Under the pieces are notes generated by a model. The model saw only the letters and a program-made list of their open reading frames with translations, did not search any database and had not been told where the DNA came from. 64,000 nucleotides of DNA from Chryseotalea sanaruensis (GTDB lineage Bacteria > Bacteroidota > Bacteroidia > Cytophagales > Cyclobacteriaceae). A program made the translations under genes and the position numbers. The DNA is taken from positions 248,001 through 312,000 of the forward strand of contig NZ_BHXQ01000002.1 of the NCBI RefSeq assembly GCF_003990915.1, given 5' to 3'. The number at the start of each line of letters is the position of its first letter. The stretch's first letter is position 1. Shown one piece after another: positions 26,509-35,812 of the stretch.

Positions 26509-29500
26509 AAACCAATGTATTTTTTTCAGGCTCTGCTACTAACTTATCAAACTCAACATGAGCACGCTTGCGCGATAAGAAAGTATACATGGCAGGAATA
26601 ACAAATAGTGTGAGAATAAGTGAAAACAAAATGCCGCCTACAATAACAATACCGAGTGGTTGGCGGCTTGTCGATGCAGCGCCCAACGATAAGGCTAGTG
26701 GCAACGATCCTAATGCCATGGCAAGACTCGTCATTAAAATAGGTCGTAAGCGCATGCGTGAAGCCATTAAAACTGCTTGAATACGATCTATACCTTCTTC
26801 ACGTTTTTGGTTGGCAAATTCTACAATTAGAATACCATTTTTTGTTACTAAACCAATTAGCATGATCATACCAATCTGTGAGAAAATATTTAAAGTCTGT
26901 CCAAATATGTAAAGGGAAATTAATGCTCCGCAAATGGCAAGGGGCACTGTAAACATAATGGTAAGTGGATCGATAAAGCTTTCGAATTGTGCAGCTAAGA
27001 TTAAGTAGATAAGAATAAGTGCAAGCACAAAAGCAAAGGCTATATTGCCTGAACTTTCGGCAAAATCGCGCGAACTACCGGCCAGAGCAGTTGTGAAGGT
27101 GTCGTCCAGCAATTCAGCTTTAATCTCCTCCATTACTTTAATACCATCGCCAATGGTTTTGCCTGGTGCCAACCCCGCAGATATAGTTGCAGACTTGAAA
27201 CGATTAAAGTGATAAAGGGTTGGTGGTGTTGTGCTTTCTTCTACCGTAACAAGATTATCAATTGATACTAATTGACCTGAGCGTGTTCGCACATACAAAC
27301 TTTTTAAATCGGCTGGATCATCGCGGTTGATGCGTGTTACCTGACCAATAACCTGATATTGTTTACCCTCGCGTGTAAAATAACCGAAACGCAAATTGCT
27401 GTAGGCTAATTGAAGTGTCTGGGAAATATCCTGAACGCTAACACCTAATTGCGTTGCTTTTAATCTGTTGATCTGAACTTTTAATTCAGGTTTATTGAAT
27501 TTCAAATCAACATCAACCGTTTGTAAAACCGGACTTGCATTTGCCCTTTCTAAAAACTGAGGGAGCACGGTACGCAACTTCTCAAAGTTATTATTCTGTA
27601 TAACAAAGGCCACAGGCAAACCTCCTCTTCTATCAGCTGAAATGGTTTGCTCTTGCAAAGTAAATGCTCTGCCCTGCGGGTAATTTTTTAAGTTACTGTT
27701 CACCCTATCAACTATTTCTTGCTGCGAGTATTCACGATCTAGCGGGTCTACTAGTGTTACTCGCACGAAACCAGTATTAACAGAACCTGAACCTGTAAAA
27801 CCTGGTGCTGTAACAGAAAGAGCTGTGCGATATTCAGGAACAGAGTCCATAATAAAGTCTACAACTTCCTTTACATAAGTATCCATGTAATCGTAAGCAG
27901 TGCCTTCCGGTGCCGTAAGTGAAATTCTGAATTGATTTCTATCTTCCATAGGCGCTAATTCAGATTGAATGTTAGTGCCTATCAGGTAAGCTGCGACAAA
28001 GCAAACTAAAATGATAACAAGTGCTACCCATCTCACTTTCATGAAAGAACTAAGCCATCGACTATAACCATTCTCCATACCTGCAAAGAAGGGTTCGGTA
28101 ACATTGTAAAACCAGGAGTGTTTGTGATTTGAACGTGTAAGCTTAACACTGAGTACTGGTGTAAGTGTTAACGACACAAAAGCTGAAACTAAAACCGCTC
28201 CTGCCACGACCACACCAAACTCTGTGAATAACCGCCCTGTAAAACCTTTTAAGAACAAGATCGGCAAGAATACAACAGCTAGTGTAACTGAGGTAGAAAT
28301 AACGGCAAAGAAAATTTCTTTTGACCCTTCAAGTGCAGCCTGATATTTATTCATACCTCCTTCAAGCTTCTTGTAAATATTTTCTGTCACCACAATACCA
28401 TCATCTACCACCAAACCAGTAGCCAGCACTATACCCAACATGGTTAATACGTTGATTGAGAAGCCCGACAAATACATGATGAAGAAAGTTGTTAACAGCG
28501 AGACGGGAATGTCAATAAGTGGGCGAAAGGCAATAATAGCATCACGGAAGAATAAGTAAATAATAAGTACAACCAACAGGAAAGAAATGATTAGTGTTTC
28601 TTCTACTTCGGTAATTGATCTCTTAATGAATACTGTTTGATCTAGTGCGATATTTAGGGAGATATCTTCAGGAACATCACGTTTAATCTGTTCTAGTCTT
28701 TTATAAAATTCGTCAGAGATAGATACATAATTGGCACCAGGCAAAGGAACAATTGCAAGACCCACCATGGGAATGTTACTTTCACGCAAAACAGATTCTT
28801 CGTTCTCAGGACCCAACATTGCTTGCCCAACATCCCTTAAGCGTATATCACCTTCTGGAGTCGAGCGAATCACAACATTACTGAAATCTTCCTCTGTATA
28901 TAATCTGCCGAAAGTTCGCACAGTTAACTCTGTGGAGTTTCCGGATATTTTACCTGATGGTAGTTCAACATTCTCTCTATTCAACGCCTGCTGTACTTCT
29001 AACGCAGTCATATTATAAGCACTAAGCTTAGCCGGATCTAACCATATCCTCATAGCAAAGCGTTTCTCTCCCCAAATTTGTATACCACTTACACCTGGAA
29101 TAGTTTGCAATCTTTCTACCAAAACATTAGTTGAATACTCTGTGAGTTGCAGTGGATTTCGGGTAGTGCTCTGCACTGTCATGGTAATAATTGCTCCTGC
29201 ATTAGCATCTGCTTTTGATACTACTGGTGGGCCAGGTAAATCATCTGGCAAAGACCGTGTTGCTTGTGATACTTTATCCCGTACATCATTTGCTGCTGCC
29301 TCCAGGTCAACGCCCAATTCAAACTCTACATTAATATTACTTCGGCCTACGCTTGACGAAGATGTTATATTTCTAATACCCGGTATACCATTAACAGCCT
29401 TCTCAAGTGGTTCAGTAATTTGTGACTCAATAATATCTGCATTTGCTCCAGGATAAGATGCATTTACACTAATAATTGGTGGATCGATGGCCGGATAATC

Positions 29501-29605
29501 GCGCACACCAAGTGAGTTAAATCCTATGATCCCAAACAACACCAAAACGATGTTCATGACAACTGCCAACACCGGTCTCCTCAAACTTAATTCCGAAATA
29601 TTCAT
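26498..29605 (-). CDS. RND efflux pump inner-membrane subunit (HAE1 type)
   Basis: 1035-aa AcrB-like proton antiporter, full length. N-terminal helix SLRRPVLAVVMNIVLVLFG, first porter segment VRDYPAIDPPIISVNASYPGA, TM4 motif GLVVDDGIVVTENIYKKLEGG, and a second transmembrane block from about 855 with FIDPLTIMFTVPLAICGAL and TKNGILIVEFANQ. These match hydrophobe/amphiphile efflux pumps that export drugs, dyes or detergents. The substrate is unknown. It follows the adaptor gene by 87 nt and overlaps tolC. Confidence 0.95.
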   Translation of the reverse strand: MNISELSLRRPVLAVVMNIVLVLFGIIGFNSLGVRDYPAIDPPIISVNASYPGANADIIESQITEPLEKAVNGIPGIRNITSSSSVGRSNINVEFELGVDLEAAANDVRDKVSQATRSLPDDLPGPPVVSKADANAGAIITMTVQSTTRNPLQLTEYSTNVLVERLQTIPGVSGIQIWGEKRFAMRIWLDPAKLSAYNMTALEVQQALNRENVELPSGKISGNSTELTVRTFGRLYTEEDFSNVVIRSTPEGDIRLRDVGQAMLGPENEESVLRESNIPMVGLAIVPLPGANYVSISDEFYKRLEQIKRDVPEDISLNIALDQTVFIKRSITEVEETLIISFLLVVLIIYLFFRDAIIAFRPLIDIPVSLLTTFFIMYLSGFSINVLTMLGIVLATGLVVDDGIVVTENIYKKLEGGMNKYQAALEGSKEIFFAVISTSVTLAVVFLPILFLKGFTGRLFTEFGVVVAGAVLVSAFVSLTLTPVLSVKLTRSNHKHSWFYNVTEPFFAGMENGYSRWLSSFMKVRWVALVIILVCFVAAYLIGTNIQSELAPMEDRNQFRISLTAPEGTAYDYMDTYVKEVVDFIMDSVPEYRTALSVTAPGFTGSGSVNTGFVRVTLVDPLDREYSQQEIVDRVNSNLKNYPQGRAFTLQEQTISADRRGGLPVAFVIQNNNFEKLRTVLPQFLERANASPVLQTVDVDLKFNKPELKVQINRLKATQLGVSVQDISQTLQLAYSNLRFGYFTREGKQYQVIGQVTRINRDDPADLKSLYVRTRSGQLVSIDNLVTVEESTTPPTLYHFNRFKSATISAGLAPGKTIGDGIKVMEEIKAELLDDTFTTALAGSSRDFAESSGNIAFAFVLALILIYLILAAQFESFIDPLTIMFTVPLAICGALISLYIFGQTLNIFSQIGMIMLIGLVTKNGILIVEFANQKREEGIDRIQAVLMASRMRLRPILMTSLAMALGSLPLALSLGAASTSRQPLGIVIVGGILFSLILTLFVIPAMYTFLSRKRAHVEFDKLVAEPEKNTLVYEA

Positions 29606-29692
29606 AGTATATATTTTGAAGCTTTGCGCTACTTCTTTGTGTTTACTGCTAAGCCATCATGCACAGTTATACATCAAAGATGAAGCCCCTAG

Positions 29693-30742
29693 CTATTGGT
29701 ACTTATTTAACTTACCTACCTTCACTTTTGCATTTGGCCTTATGGCCATTAAACCCGTGGTAATAATTGTGTCTCCTGCTCTCAGTCCTCTTGTGATTTC
29801 TACAAAAGCAGAATCGCGCAAACCTGTCTCAACAATAGTAAATGTGGCACTGTCGCCTCGAAGTAATATTACTTGTTTGTTTCTTGCTTGAGGAATTACT
29901 GCCTGCGATGGAACCAATAGTCCTTTAGTTGCACTTCCCATTTGCAATTGTACTTTAGCAAAAACACCTGGCACCAGTTCCGGATTGTTGCCAGTTACAA
30001 GTGCCCTAACCCGTAGGGTACGGGTTGCTTGATCAACACCACTTTCTGTTGCCATCACAACACCGGTGTGTTCCTCAAGTCCACCGTCTACTGTAAACTT
30101 AACTTTATACCCTTTGTCAATGCTTCTAGCATATTTTTCCGGTACTGAAAACTCTAGTTTTAATTGATTAGTCTGTCGGATAGTAGCCACCACATCGTTG
30201 GTTGATAAATAGGCACCCAGACTGACATTTCGTAATCCTATCTTACCAGTGTAAGGTGCTCTTATTTCTGTTTGAGAAATTGAAATCTTAACTGCTTCGA
30301 TATCTGCATTCAAATTATCAACCTGCAAAGCAGTGAGGTCGTACTCCTGCTGACTTATACCATTAATTGCCAACAGTTCTTTTTGACGTTCTTCGGTTTT
30401 TATAGCAATTTTAAGTTGAACTTGAAGCTTATTCAATTGCGCTTGCAAATCGTTATCAAATTGTTTTACAAGCAAGGCCCCCCTTTGCACATTGGCACCT
30501 TCATTAATGTTAAGTTGCACAATTCGTCCGCTGACTTCACTTCTCAACTGTGTTTCTTCTGCTGGCAATAGCGTGCCGGGCACTTCAATATTATCCGTCA
30601 ATATTTCGGCTGATACCAAAAATCCATCTACTACGAGTGGTCCAGTTTGCCGGTTATTTGCTGCTGGCCCCTTCGCTTTTTCGCCACAGGCGTGAAGAAC
30701 AATGACTAGTGCAATAAAAAAAATCGATCTTAAAATGCTCAT
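29693..30742 (-). CDS. RND pump periplasmic adaptor lipoprotein (AcrA/MexA-like)
   Basis: 349 aa. Signal peptide with lipobox ending at Cys19 (VLHACGEK). A lipoyl domain half (RSEVSGRIVQLNINEGANV), short helical hairpin, second half (IRAPYTGKIGLRNVSLGAYL), beta-barrel and membrane-proximal domain are visible. First gene of the adaptor-pump-TolC set, 26 nt after coaE, so possibly co-transcribed with the housekeeping genes upstream. Confidence 0.93.
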   Translation of the reverse strand: MSILRSIFFIALVIVLHACGEKAKGPAANNRQTGPLVVDGFLVSAEILTDNIEVPGTLLPAEETQLRSEVSGRIVQLNINEGANVQRGALLVKQFDNDLQAQLNKLQVQLKIAIKTEERQKELLAINGISQQEYDLTALQVDNLNADIEAVKISISQTEIRAPYTGKIGLRNVSLGAYLSTNDVVATIRQTNQLKLEFSVPEKYARSIDKGYKVKFTVDGGLEEHTGVVMATESGVDQATRTLRVRALVTGNNPELVPGVFAKVQLQMGSATKGLLVPSQAVIPQARNKQVILLRGDSATFTIVETGLRDSAFVEITRGLRAGDTIITTGLMAIRPNAKVKVGKLNKYQ

Positions 30743-30768
30743 GCTCTAAAAAATAATCAAATGGTGAT

Positions 30769-31383
30769 TTATTGTTCTCTTTTTGATGTTCGTAAAAATT
30801 GATCGTGTAGTTTCAACACTTGTTCCAGCAATGAATGATTTCCATCATTATTTATTATGAAATCTGCTAATGTTATTTTCTCAGTCTCGCTTAACTGATT
30901 TTTTATAATCTCTTTCACTTGCTCTCTGTTTCTATGCTTATCTCTTGCCAAAACCCTCTCAATTCTTTCATGCTCGGGGGCGGTGACAAGAAGCAGATAA
31001 TCTAAAGTCTTGTATGAACCAGATTCAATTAACAAGGCAGCCTCTTTTAACACATAAGGTGCACCGATTTGTTCCTTCAACCAATTTTCATAATCGAGCC
31101 CAACCCTTGGATGAACCAGTGAGTTGAGCTTTTTTAACTTTTGCTCATCGCTAAAAACCTCAGTCGCCAAGTACTCCCGATTCAGTTCACCACTTGTTTT
31201 AAAGGACAATGTTCCGAATTCTTTTTTAATGCCCTCCATCAGTATTCCATCGGTGGTCATAAGTGCTTTCGCTCGGCTGTCTGCATCGTATGTTGGTATA
31301 CCCAAAACATTAAAAATTTTACAAACCGTGCTTTTGCCTGCACCAATACCGCCTGTAATACCTATTTGCAAGGGCTTAATCAT
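30769..31383 (-). CDS. coaE: Dephospho-CoA kinase
   Basis: 204-aa last enzyme of CoA synthesis (phosphorylation of the 3'-hydroxyl of dephospho-CoA). P-loop GITGGIGAGKSTVC at the N terminus, the TYDADSRAK segment, LVHPRV, and the LID-region RDKHRNREQ. It starts 32 nt after the YbbR-like gene. Confidence 0.95.
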   Translation of the reverse strand: MIKPLQIGITGGIGAGKSTVCKIFNVLGIPTYDADSRAKALMTTDGILMEGIKKEFGTLSFKTSGELNREYLATEVFSDEQKLKKLNSLVHPRVGLDYENWLKEQIGAPYVLKEAALLIESGSYKTLDYLLLVTAPEHERIERVLARDKHRNREQVKEIIKNQLSETEKITLADFIINNDGNHSLLEQVLKLHDQFLRTSKREQ

Positions 31384-31415
31384 AATAACGAATGTATAAA
31401 GGGGTTGTTCCGCTG

Positions 31416-32360
31416 TTAATACGATACCTCAACAGTATCAACACGAATAATTTTTGAGAACGGTGGAATACCAGTGATGATCGGGGCAATCCTTGATTTT
31501 CCTGCCTGCGTTTGCTTGAAGTCGAGTATGGCTGTTATACTTTCTTTGGTATAACTGGTGTGTATACTGCTTTCTGGTAACAACACTGTAAAGTGTATTT
31601 GATCGATACTTATGGCAGGGCGTACCCTTGCCGGCATATTTATTAAAGCCACTTTGGCTGAGTCTTTTAGCTCGACCAATTTATCAACGCTAAAAGATAT
31701 GGATACCTGTTGTGGTTCGCCAACTAGTTGTTGATGCTTGAACTGGACAAGGGCTGTCCCCTCCTGGTTTTCATCAATGTTGTTTCTATCATAAACAACG
31801 GGATAAGGATGTGGGAGCCCCTGAACAATTCTGCGTGGCCCTTGTACAAAAACACTGTCAGGTGTTAAGGTTACATTGCTTGCCATACCATAGCCGTCTC
31901 TAATATTCTTACTCAAATCCGGCATCATTAGCTTAAGCCAACGACCATCTATGGGTTCTATATCAATGTGTAGCGTATCGGTTGCCACAAAATTAATTTG
32001 CAGGTCTGGGAGTTGCGATGCGAAAACAATTGGAAGTGAACTGCCTACTACTTTTTTTACATCTGTGGGCCGCTCGAGGGGCATTAATAATGAAGGTACC
32101 TTTACCCCTGCACTTCTACGTAAAAGTGACCAGCCCATACCTGTAACATTCATTTTTACTTCACGAGGTAAATTTTCAACAGGTATAAAGGTTTCCTGAT
32201 CGTACTGAAACTCAATCGGAAATGCCAGAATGGTTGTGTAGGTTTTATTTAGGGAATTAAAAAACCAAAAGACTGTCGCTGCCATCAGGCAAAGCACAAC
32301 AGCCTTCCAGTTTTTTTTATTGAATCGTAATACGTTTAATATCGATCCTATTATGCTCAT
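31416..32360 (-). CDS. YbbR-like protein
   Basis: 314 aa. One N-terminal transmembrane helix (about 19-36, VVLCLMAATVFWFFNSLNK) precedes an extracytoplasmic part with YbbR-like beta domains (about 40-310). In Firmicutes YbbR-like CdaR regulates a diadenylate cyclase, but no cdaA is adjacent here. The Bacteroidota order yajC-ybbR-coaE is seen. It begins immediately after the yajC stop codon. Confidence 0.8.
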   Translation of the reverse strand: MSIIGSILNVLRFNKKNWKAVVLCLMAATVFWFFNSLNKTYTTILAFPIEFQYDQETFIPVENLPREVKMNVTGMGWSLLRRSAGVKVPSLLMPLERPTDVKKVVGSSLPIVFASQLPDLQINFVATDTLHIDIEPIDGRWLKLMMPDLSKNIRDGYGMASNVTLTPDSVFVQGPRRIVQGLPHPYPVVYDRNNIDENQEGTALVQFKHQQLVGEPQQVSISFSVDKLVELKDSAKVALINMPARVRPAISIDQIHFTVLLPESSIHTSYTKESITAILDFKQTQAGKSRIAPIITGIPPFSKIIRVDTVEVSY

Positions 32361-32669
32361 TTATTTCTTACCAGAAGCAGCTTTTGTTGCTTCCATGTTA
32401 ATTGCTGTTTTTGAAAATTTAATGCGACCACCTTTTTCTACTTCAAGAATAAAGGTATCGTCTTCAATTTCTGCAATACGACCGTGTGCACCACCAATGG
32501 TTACTACGTAATCGCCTTTGCCAATTTCTTCCTGAAATTTCTTAGCATCCTTTGCCTTTTTCTGTTGCGGGCGGATCATAAAAAAGTAGAACACTAAAAT
32601 AATGGCTCCGAAAAATATGAACTGCATATACGGGTTGCCTTGCTGTGCTTGTAAAATAATTGTGAACAT
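32361..32669 (-). CDS. yajC: Preprotein translocase subunit YajC
   Basis: 102-aa single-span membrane protein of the SecDF-YajC complex. It has the hallmark FFMIRPQQKKAKD motif just after the helix (about 18-36) and GDYVVTIGGAHGRI in the cytosolic domain. A TAACTTTG element (32694-32687) lies 17 nt upstream. Confidence 0.95.
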   Translation of the reverse strand: MFTIILQAQQGNPYMQFIFFGAIILVFYFFMIRPQQKKAKDAKKFQEEIGKGDYVVTIGGAHGRIAEIEDDTFILEVEKGGRIKFSKTAINMEATKAASGKK

Positions 32670-32686
32670 GTCTGTTAAATTTTGTG

Positions 32687-32694
32687 CAAAGTTA
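32687..32694 (-). promoter_or_regulatory. Candidate -7 element for yajC
   Basis: TAACTTTG on the minus strand fits TAnnTTTG; no TTG at the -33 distance. It separates yajC from tpiA (gap of 71 nt). Confidence 0.45.
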
Positions 32695-32740
32695 GTTGAT
32701 ATTCCTTTAAGGCCTTCAGTTAAATCCAGAAGAAATTGCT

Positions 32741-33508
32741 TTAAGCCTTCATGGCCTTGATTATGTCGGTAAACTCTCTTGATTTAAGAGAGGCACCCCC
32801 CACCAAACCTCCATCTACGTCAGGGCAAGAGAACAGCTCATTGGCATTGCCTGCGTTTACGCTTCCTCCATACAAAATGGTAATTGTATCAGCAATTGCT
32901 TTACCGTACTTTCCAGCCAAATGTTGTCTGATAACTGCATGCATGTCTTGCGCCTGCTGTGCTGAGGCTGTTTTGCCCGTACCAATTGCCCAAACAGGTT
33001 CATAAGCAATTACCACCTTTTGTAAAGCTTCCGCAGATAAATGAAATAAGCTTTCTTCTACTTGTTTGCGGACGAGTGCTTCATGTTCATTGCGTTCGCG
33101 AACTTCCAGTGGCTCGCCACAGCAATAGATAGGTGTAAGGCTATTTGCTATTGCCATGTCAACTTTCTTCGCCAGTAAGGCTCCTCCCTCATTAAAATAT
33201 TGTCTGCGCTCACTATGGCCAATGATTACATAAGGAATATCCATTGATTTTAACATCGGTGCTGCAACCTCCCCTGTATAGGCGCCCGAAACATGTTCGC
33301 TGCAATTTTGTGCTCCCACTGCGATGCGTTTATGTGTGCCCAACATGTTTTGCACAGCATCCAGGTAGGGAAAGGGAACACATAGTACCACTTTTACATT
33401 TCCCTGTACTTCATCATTTATCATTCCAAGCAACTCGCTGGTCAGGGCTTTCGCTTCCTGAAAGTTCTTGTTCATTTTCCAATTACCGGCTACAATTTTT
33501 GTTCTCAT
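32741..33508 (-). CDS. tpiA: Triosephosphate isomerase
   Basis: 255-aa glycolytic TIM barrel interconverting dihydroxyacetone phosphate and glyceraldehyde 3-phosphate. Active-site elements: Asn/Lys in GNWKMNK, His in IGHSERR, and Glu in AYEPVWAIGTGKTA, followed by the phosphate-binding YGGSV and GLVGGASL. A candidate TAAATTTG element lies at 33529-33522. Confidence 0.98.
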   Translation of the reverse strand: MRTKIVAGNWKMNKNFQEAKALTSELLGMINDEVQGNVKVVLCVPFPYLDAVQNMLGTHKRIAVGAQNCSEHVSGAYTGEVAAPMLKSMDIPYVIIGHSERRQYFNEGGALLAKKVDMAIANSLTPIYCCGEPLEVRERNEHEALVRKQVEESLFHLSAEALQKVVIAYEPVWAIGTGKTASAQQAQDMHAVIRQHLAGKYGKAIADTITILYGGSVNAGNANELFSCPDVDGGLVGGASLKSREFTDIIKAMKA

Positions 33509-33521
33509 CTTATTTGTATTT

Positions 33522-33529
33522 CAAATTTA
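33522..33529 (-). promoter_or_regulatory. Candidate -7 element for tpiA
   Basis: TAAATTTG on the minus strand, 13 nt before the ATG, just past the gldB stop codon; no -33 TTG. Confidence 0.4.
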
Positions 33530-33531
33530 CA

Positions 33532-34536
33532 TTAACGCTTTGTCGCTTTATACTTCGATTCTTTGAAGAGTTTATCTGCATCCTGGTTTTTCATTAAGTC
33601 TTGCAGTACAACATCAGGGTGGTTTTTCATATAACTGTTTACGATCTGCCAACCTACCCATTGCGCAATTCTTCCCGGACACTCAGGTCCCACTTCAACA
33701 GTTTTGGGTCTTTCGCCTAAAAAGCGTTGCTTCATTATGTTGGCTGTTGAATAGAGTACTTCATCCTCTACTAACCTGAACCAAATAAGATCCTGATTTT
33801 TTCTAGCGCCTGCTATTTCTCCTGCTGAGTAATTCATCAGAATGCTATCGGCTTTACATGGCAACATTTGTTTGGCGAAATAATATGACTTACCATAAGC
33901 AATCATATCTGCCAACACTGTTTTATCGTTCATGTTGGTGGCATTAACCTTTGTATCAATACCATATAAAAGCATTACGGATGGCACTATATTTTCAGGT
34001 ATATATTGTCTTAAAATATATTCATACATACGTGGCCTGTACTTAGCACCTGCACCTAAGTAATGGTCTACACCTACAATAATTAACGAATCAGATAAAT
34101 ACAAATCTCCATCGAGACCTGTGATTACAAACTGAATTTTTGGTTGTGGATATTCAGGATAGTAGTAATAAAGGTTGGTGAAAGCCTGTTCAAACTCTTC
34201 TCTTAATGCCTGTAAATCTCCAAAAACTCTCTGCGTTTCGAAATAAAGTGAGTCGAAGTAGGGATTAGTAAAACGTTGATATAGTGTGTTGATAAAAGTT
34301 GAATCGTCAGGATATTCGGAACGGTGCAGGAATTGATCGCGGAACACTTGGTGCTTTCCTAAAATATCAACGAGTGATTGTTTGTCTGTAATTGTATGAA
34401 TGACTTCCCTTAAGTCTTCCGTTTGCAGTTCTACCTGCACACTAACGTTTGGTGCATCCACACATTCTTTGCTTTTGTTGGTACAGGCCACAACAAAAGC
34501 ACATAAAACTAAAAAAGTAAACAGATGTCGCATCAT
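33532..34536 (-). CDS. gldB: GldB-like gliding motility lipoprotein
   Basis: 334 aa from the first of two adjacent ATG codons (34536/34533); an upstream in-frame TTG at 34551 would lengthen the signal peptide without need. The signal peptide RHLFTFLVLCAFVVAC ends at a lipobox Cys. The mature part has the GldB features of a DUF2268-like metallopeptidase relative: LSDSLIIVGVDHYLGAGAKYRP and RQYIPENIVP. GldB is needed for gliding in Flavobacterium johnsoniae. Presence fits an organism with type IX secretion, although other gld genes are outside this window. Confidence 0.85.
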   Translation of the reverse strand: MMRHLFTFLVLCAFVVACTNKSKECVDAPNVSVQVELQTEDLREVIHTITDKQSLVDILGKHQVFRDQFLHRSEYPDDSTFINTLYQRFTNPYFDSLYFETQRVFGDLQALREEFEQAFTNLYYYYPEYPQPKIQFVITGLDGDLYLSDSLIIVGVDHYLGAGAKYRPRMYEYILRQYIPENIVPSVMLLYGIDTKVNATNMNDKTVLADMIAYGKSYYFAKQMLPCKADSILMNYSAGEIAGARKNQDLIWFRLVEDEVLYSTANIMKQRFLGERPKTVEVGPECPGRIAQWVGWQIVNSYMKNHPDVVLQDLMKNQDADKLFKESKYKATKR

Positions 34537-34589
34537 AAATTCAGGCAACAAAGAAACAAAGAAATATGATATCAGGAGGTTGCTGAGTG

Positions 34590-35075
34590 TTAGTCGAATT
34601 GAAGTTTATCTGTAGGTAAGCTTCGCATAAGGCGCATGCTCTTGGTTTCTCCCTCCCGGGTTACATGTATCAGGTTAGACTGATCTTCATAAAGCTCAGT
34701 AATGGTAGTATGCGTTACCTCTATACCTTTAATTTTTTTAACCCCTGGCGCATAGGCATAAACAATGACAGCGTCCCCCTCAATTTCATGCCCTAAAAAG
34801 GTGATTTTAACCGCTTTGTCATCCGCTTTAATTTCCAGCTTTTTTGTCAGATATTCAACCAGCAATTGATCTGTCGTTAATCCGGCACCAGGTTGGGTAA
34901 TATCCAGGTTCGGTTGTTTACGTTCCCTCCTGATGGCTTCCTCTAAATCATCCAAAAAAATGCGTGTTGTTATCTCTAATTCTTTGTCTTTAGCATCGAA
35001 TTTTATTTCGGTTACACTAACATGGAGTGGGTGCAAAAAAGTTGAAAATCCAGCAATCAAAAAAGAAAATAGCAT
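34590..35075 (-). CDS. DUF6702 family protein
   Basis: 161 aa with an N-terminal signal peptide (SFLIAGFSTFLHP) followed directly by HPLHVSVTEIKFDAKDKELEITTRIFLDDLE, the conserved opening of DUF6702 proteins. The function is unknown. It diverges from the HupE-like gene across a 120-bp gap (35076-35195) that holds only imperfect TAnnTTTG elements. Neighbouring membrane protein and peptidases suggest an envelope role. Confidence 0.75.
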   Translation of the reverse strand: MLFSFLIAGFSTFLHPLHVSVTEIKFDAKDKELEITTRIFLDDLEEAIRRERKQPNLDITQPGAGLTTDQLLVEYLTKKLEIKADDKAVKITFLGHEIEGDAVIVYAYAPGVKKIKGIEVTHTTITELYEDQSNLIHVTREGETKSMRLMRSLPTDKLQFD

Positions 35076-35195
35076 GACGTAAAAATCAAGATTTAAAATT
35101 CAATATTCAAGAATACAGCAAAGCAAAAGCCAATATTTAGAATATATCAATTTTAGGAGCCAAATGCTTATACTTGCCAGCTTTTATACACCAAT

Positions 35196-35783
35196 ATGTC
35201 AGAGTTTCAGCTTTATTTCATGCTTGGCAAGGAACACATCCTTGATTATGCCAATGGCTATGATCATATTTTATTTGTGCTGGCCTTATGCGCCATGTAC
35301 CTCATGCGTGATTGGAAAAGATTACTTATCCTTATCACCGCGTTTACGGTAGGTCATTCCATTACCCTGGCTTTATCAACACTGGATATTGTTTCAGTAA
35401 ATTCTGAATTGATTGAGTTTTTAATTCCCCTAACTATTTTCATCACGGCTGTATCTAATATTTTCAGAAAAGAAGAAAATCGGTCAACCCTATCGCTTCA
35501 ATTAAACTACGGCTATGCCCTCTTTTTTGGTCTTATCCACGGTCTTGGTTTTTCAAACTACTTAAAAAGTATATTGGGTAAAGATGAAAGTATTATAACC
35601 CAGCTTTTAGCCTTTAACATTGGATTAGAGTTCGGTCAAATAATAATTGTTGCAATATTTTTATTTGCTGCGTTTATTATAGTTGATCTGATGGGGCGTA
35701 GCAGAAGAGATTGGAAAATCATTTTATCTTCCGCTATTGCAGGAATTGCTCTTGTGTTAATGAAGGACAAGATTTTTTGGTAA
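35196..35783 (+). CDS. HupE/UreJ-like membrane protein
   Basis: 195 aa, about six transmembrane helices. The family's conserved GYDHILFVLAL near residues 22-32, FTVGHSITLALS and FGLIHGLGFSNYL segments, with repeated His residues, are present. HupE/UreJ proteins are implicated in nickel uptake; no hydrogenase or urease genes are nearby, so metal specificity is open. It is 29 nt upstream of the first M1 peptidase. Confidence 0.82.
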   Translation: MSEFQLYFMLGKEHILDYANGYDHILFVLALCAMYLMRDWKRLLILITAFTVGHSITLALSTLDIVSVNSELIEFLIPLTIFITAVSNIFRKEENRSTLSLQLNYGYALFFGLIHGLGFSNYLKSILGKDESIITQLLAFNIGLEFGQIIIVAIFLFAAFIIVDLMGRSRRDWKIILSSAIAGIALVLMKDKIFW

Positions 35784-35812
35784 AAATTAAAACAACGAAC
35801 ATCCATACAACT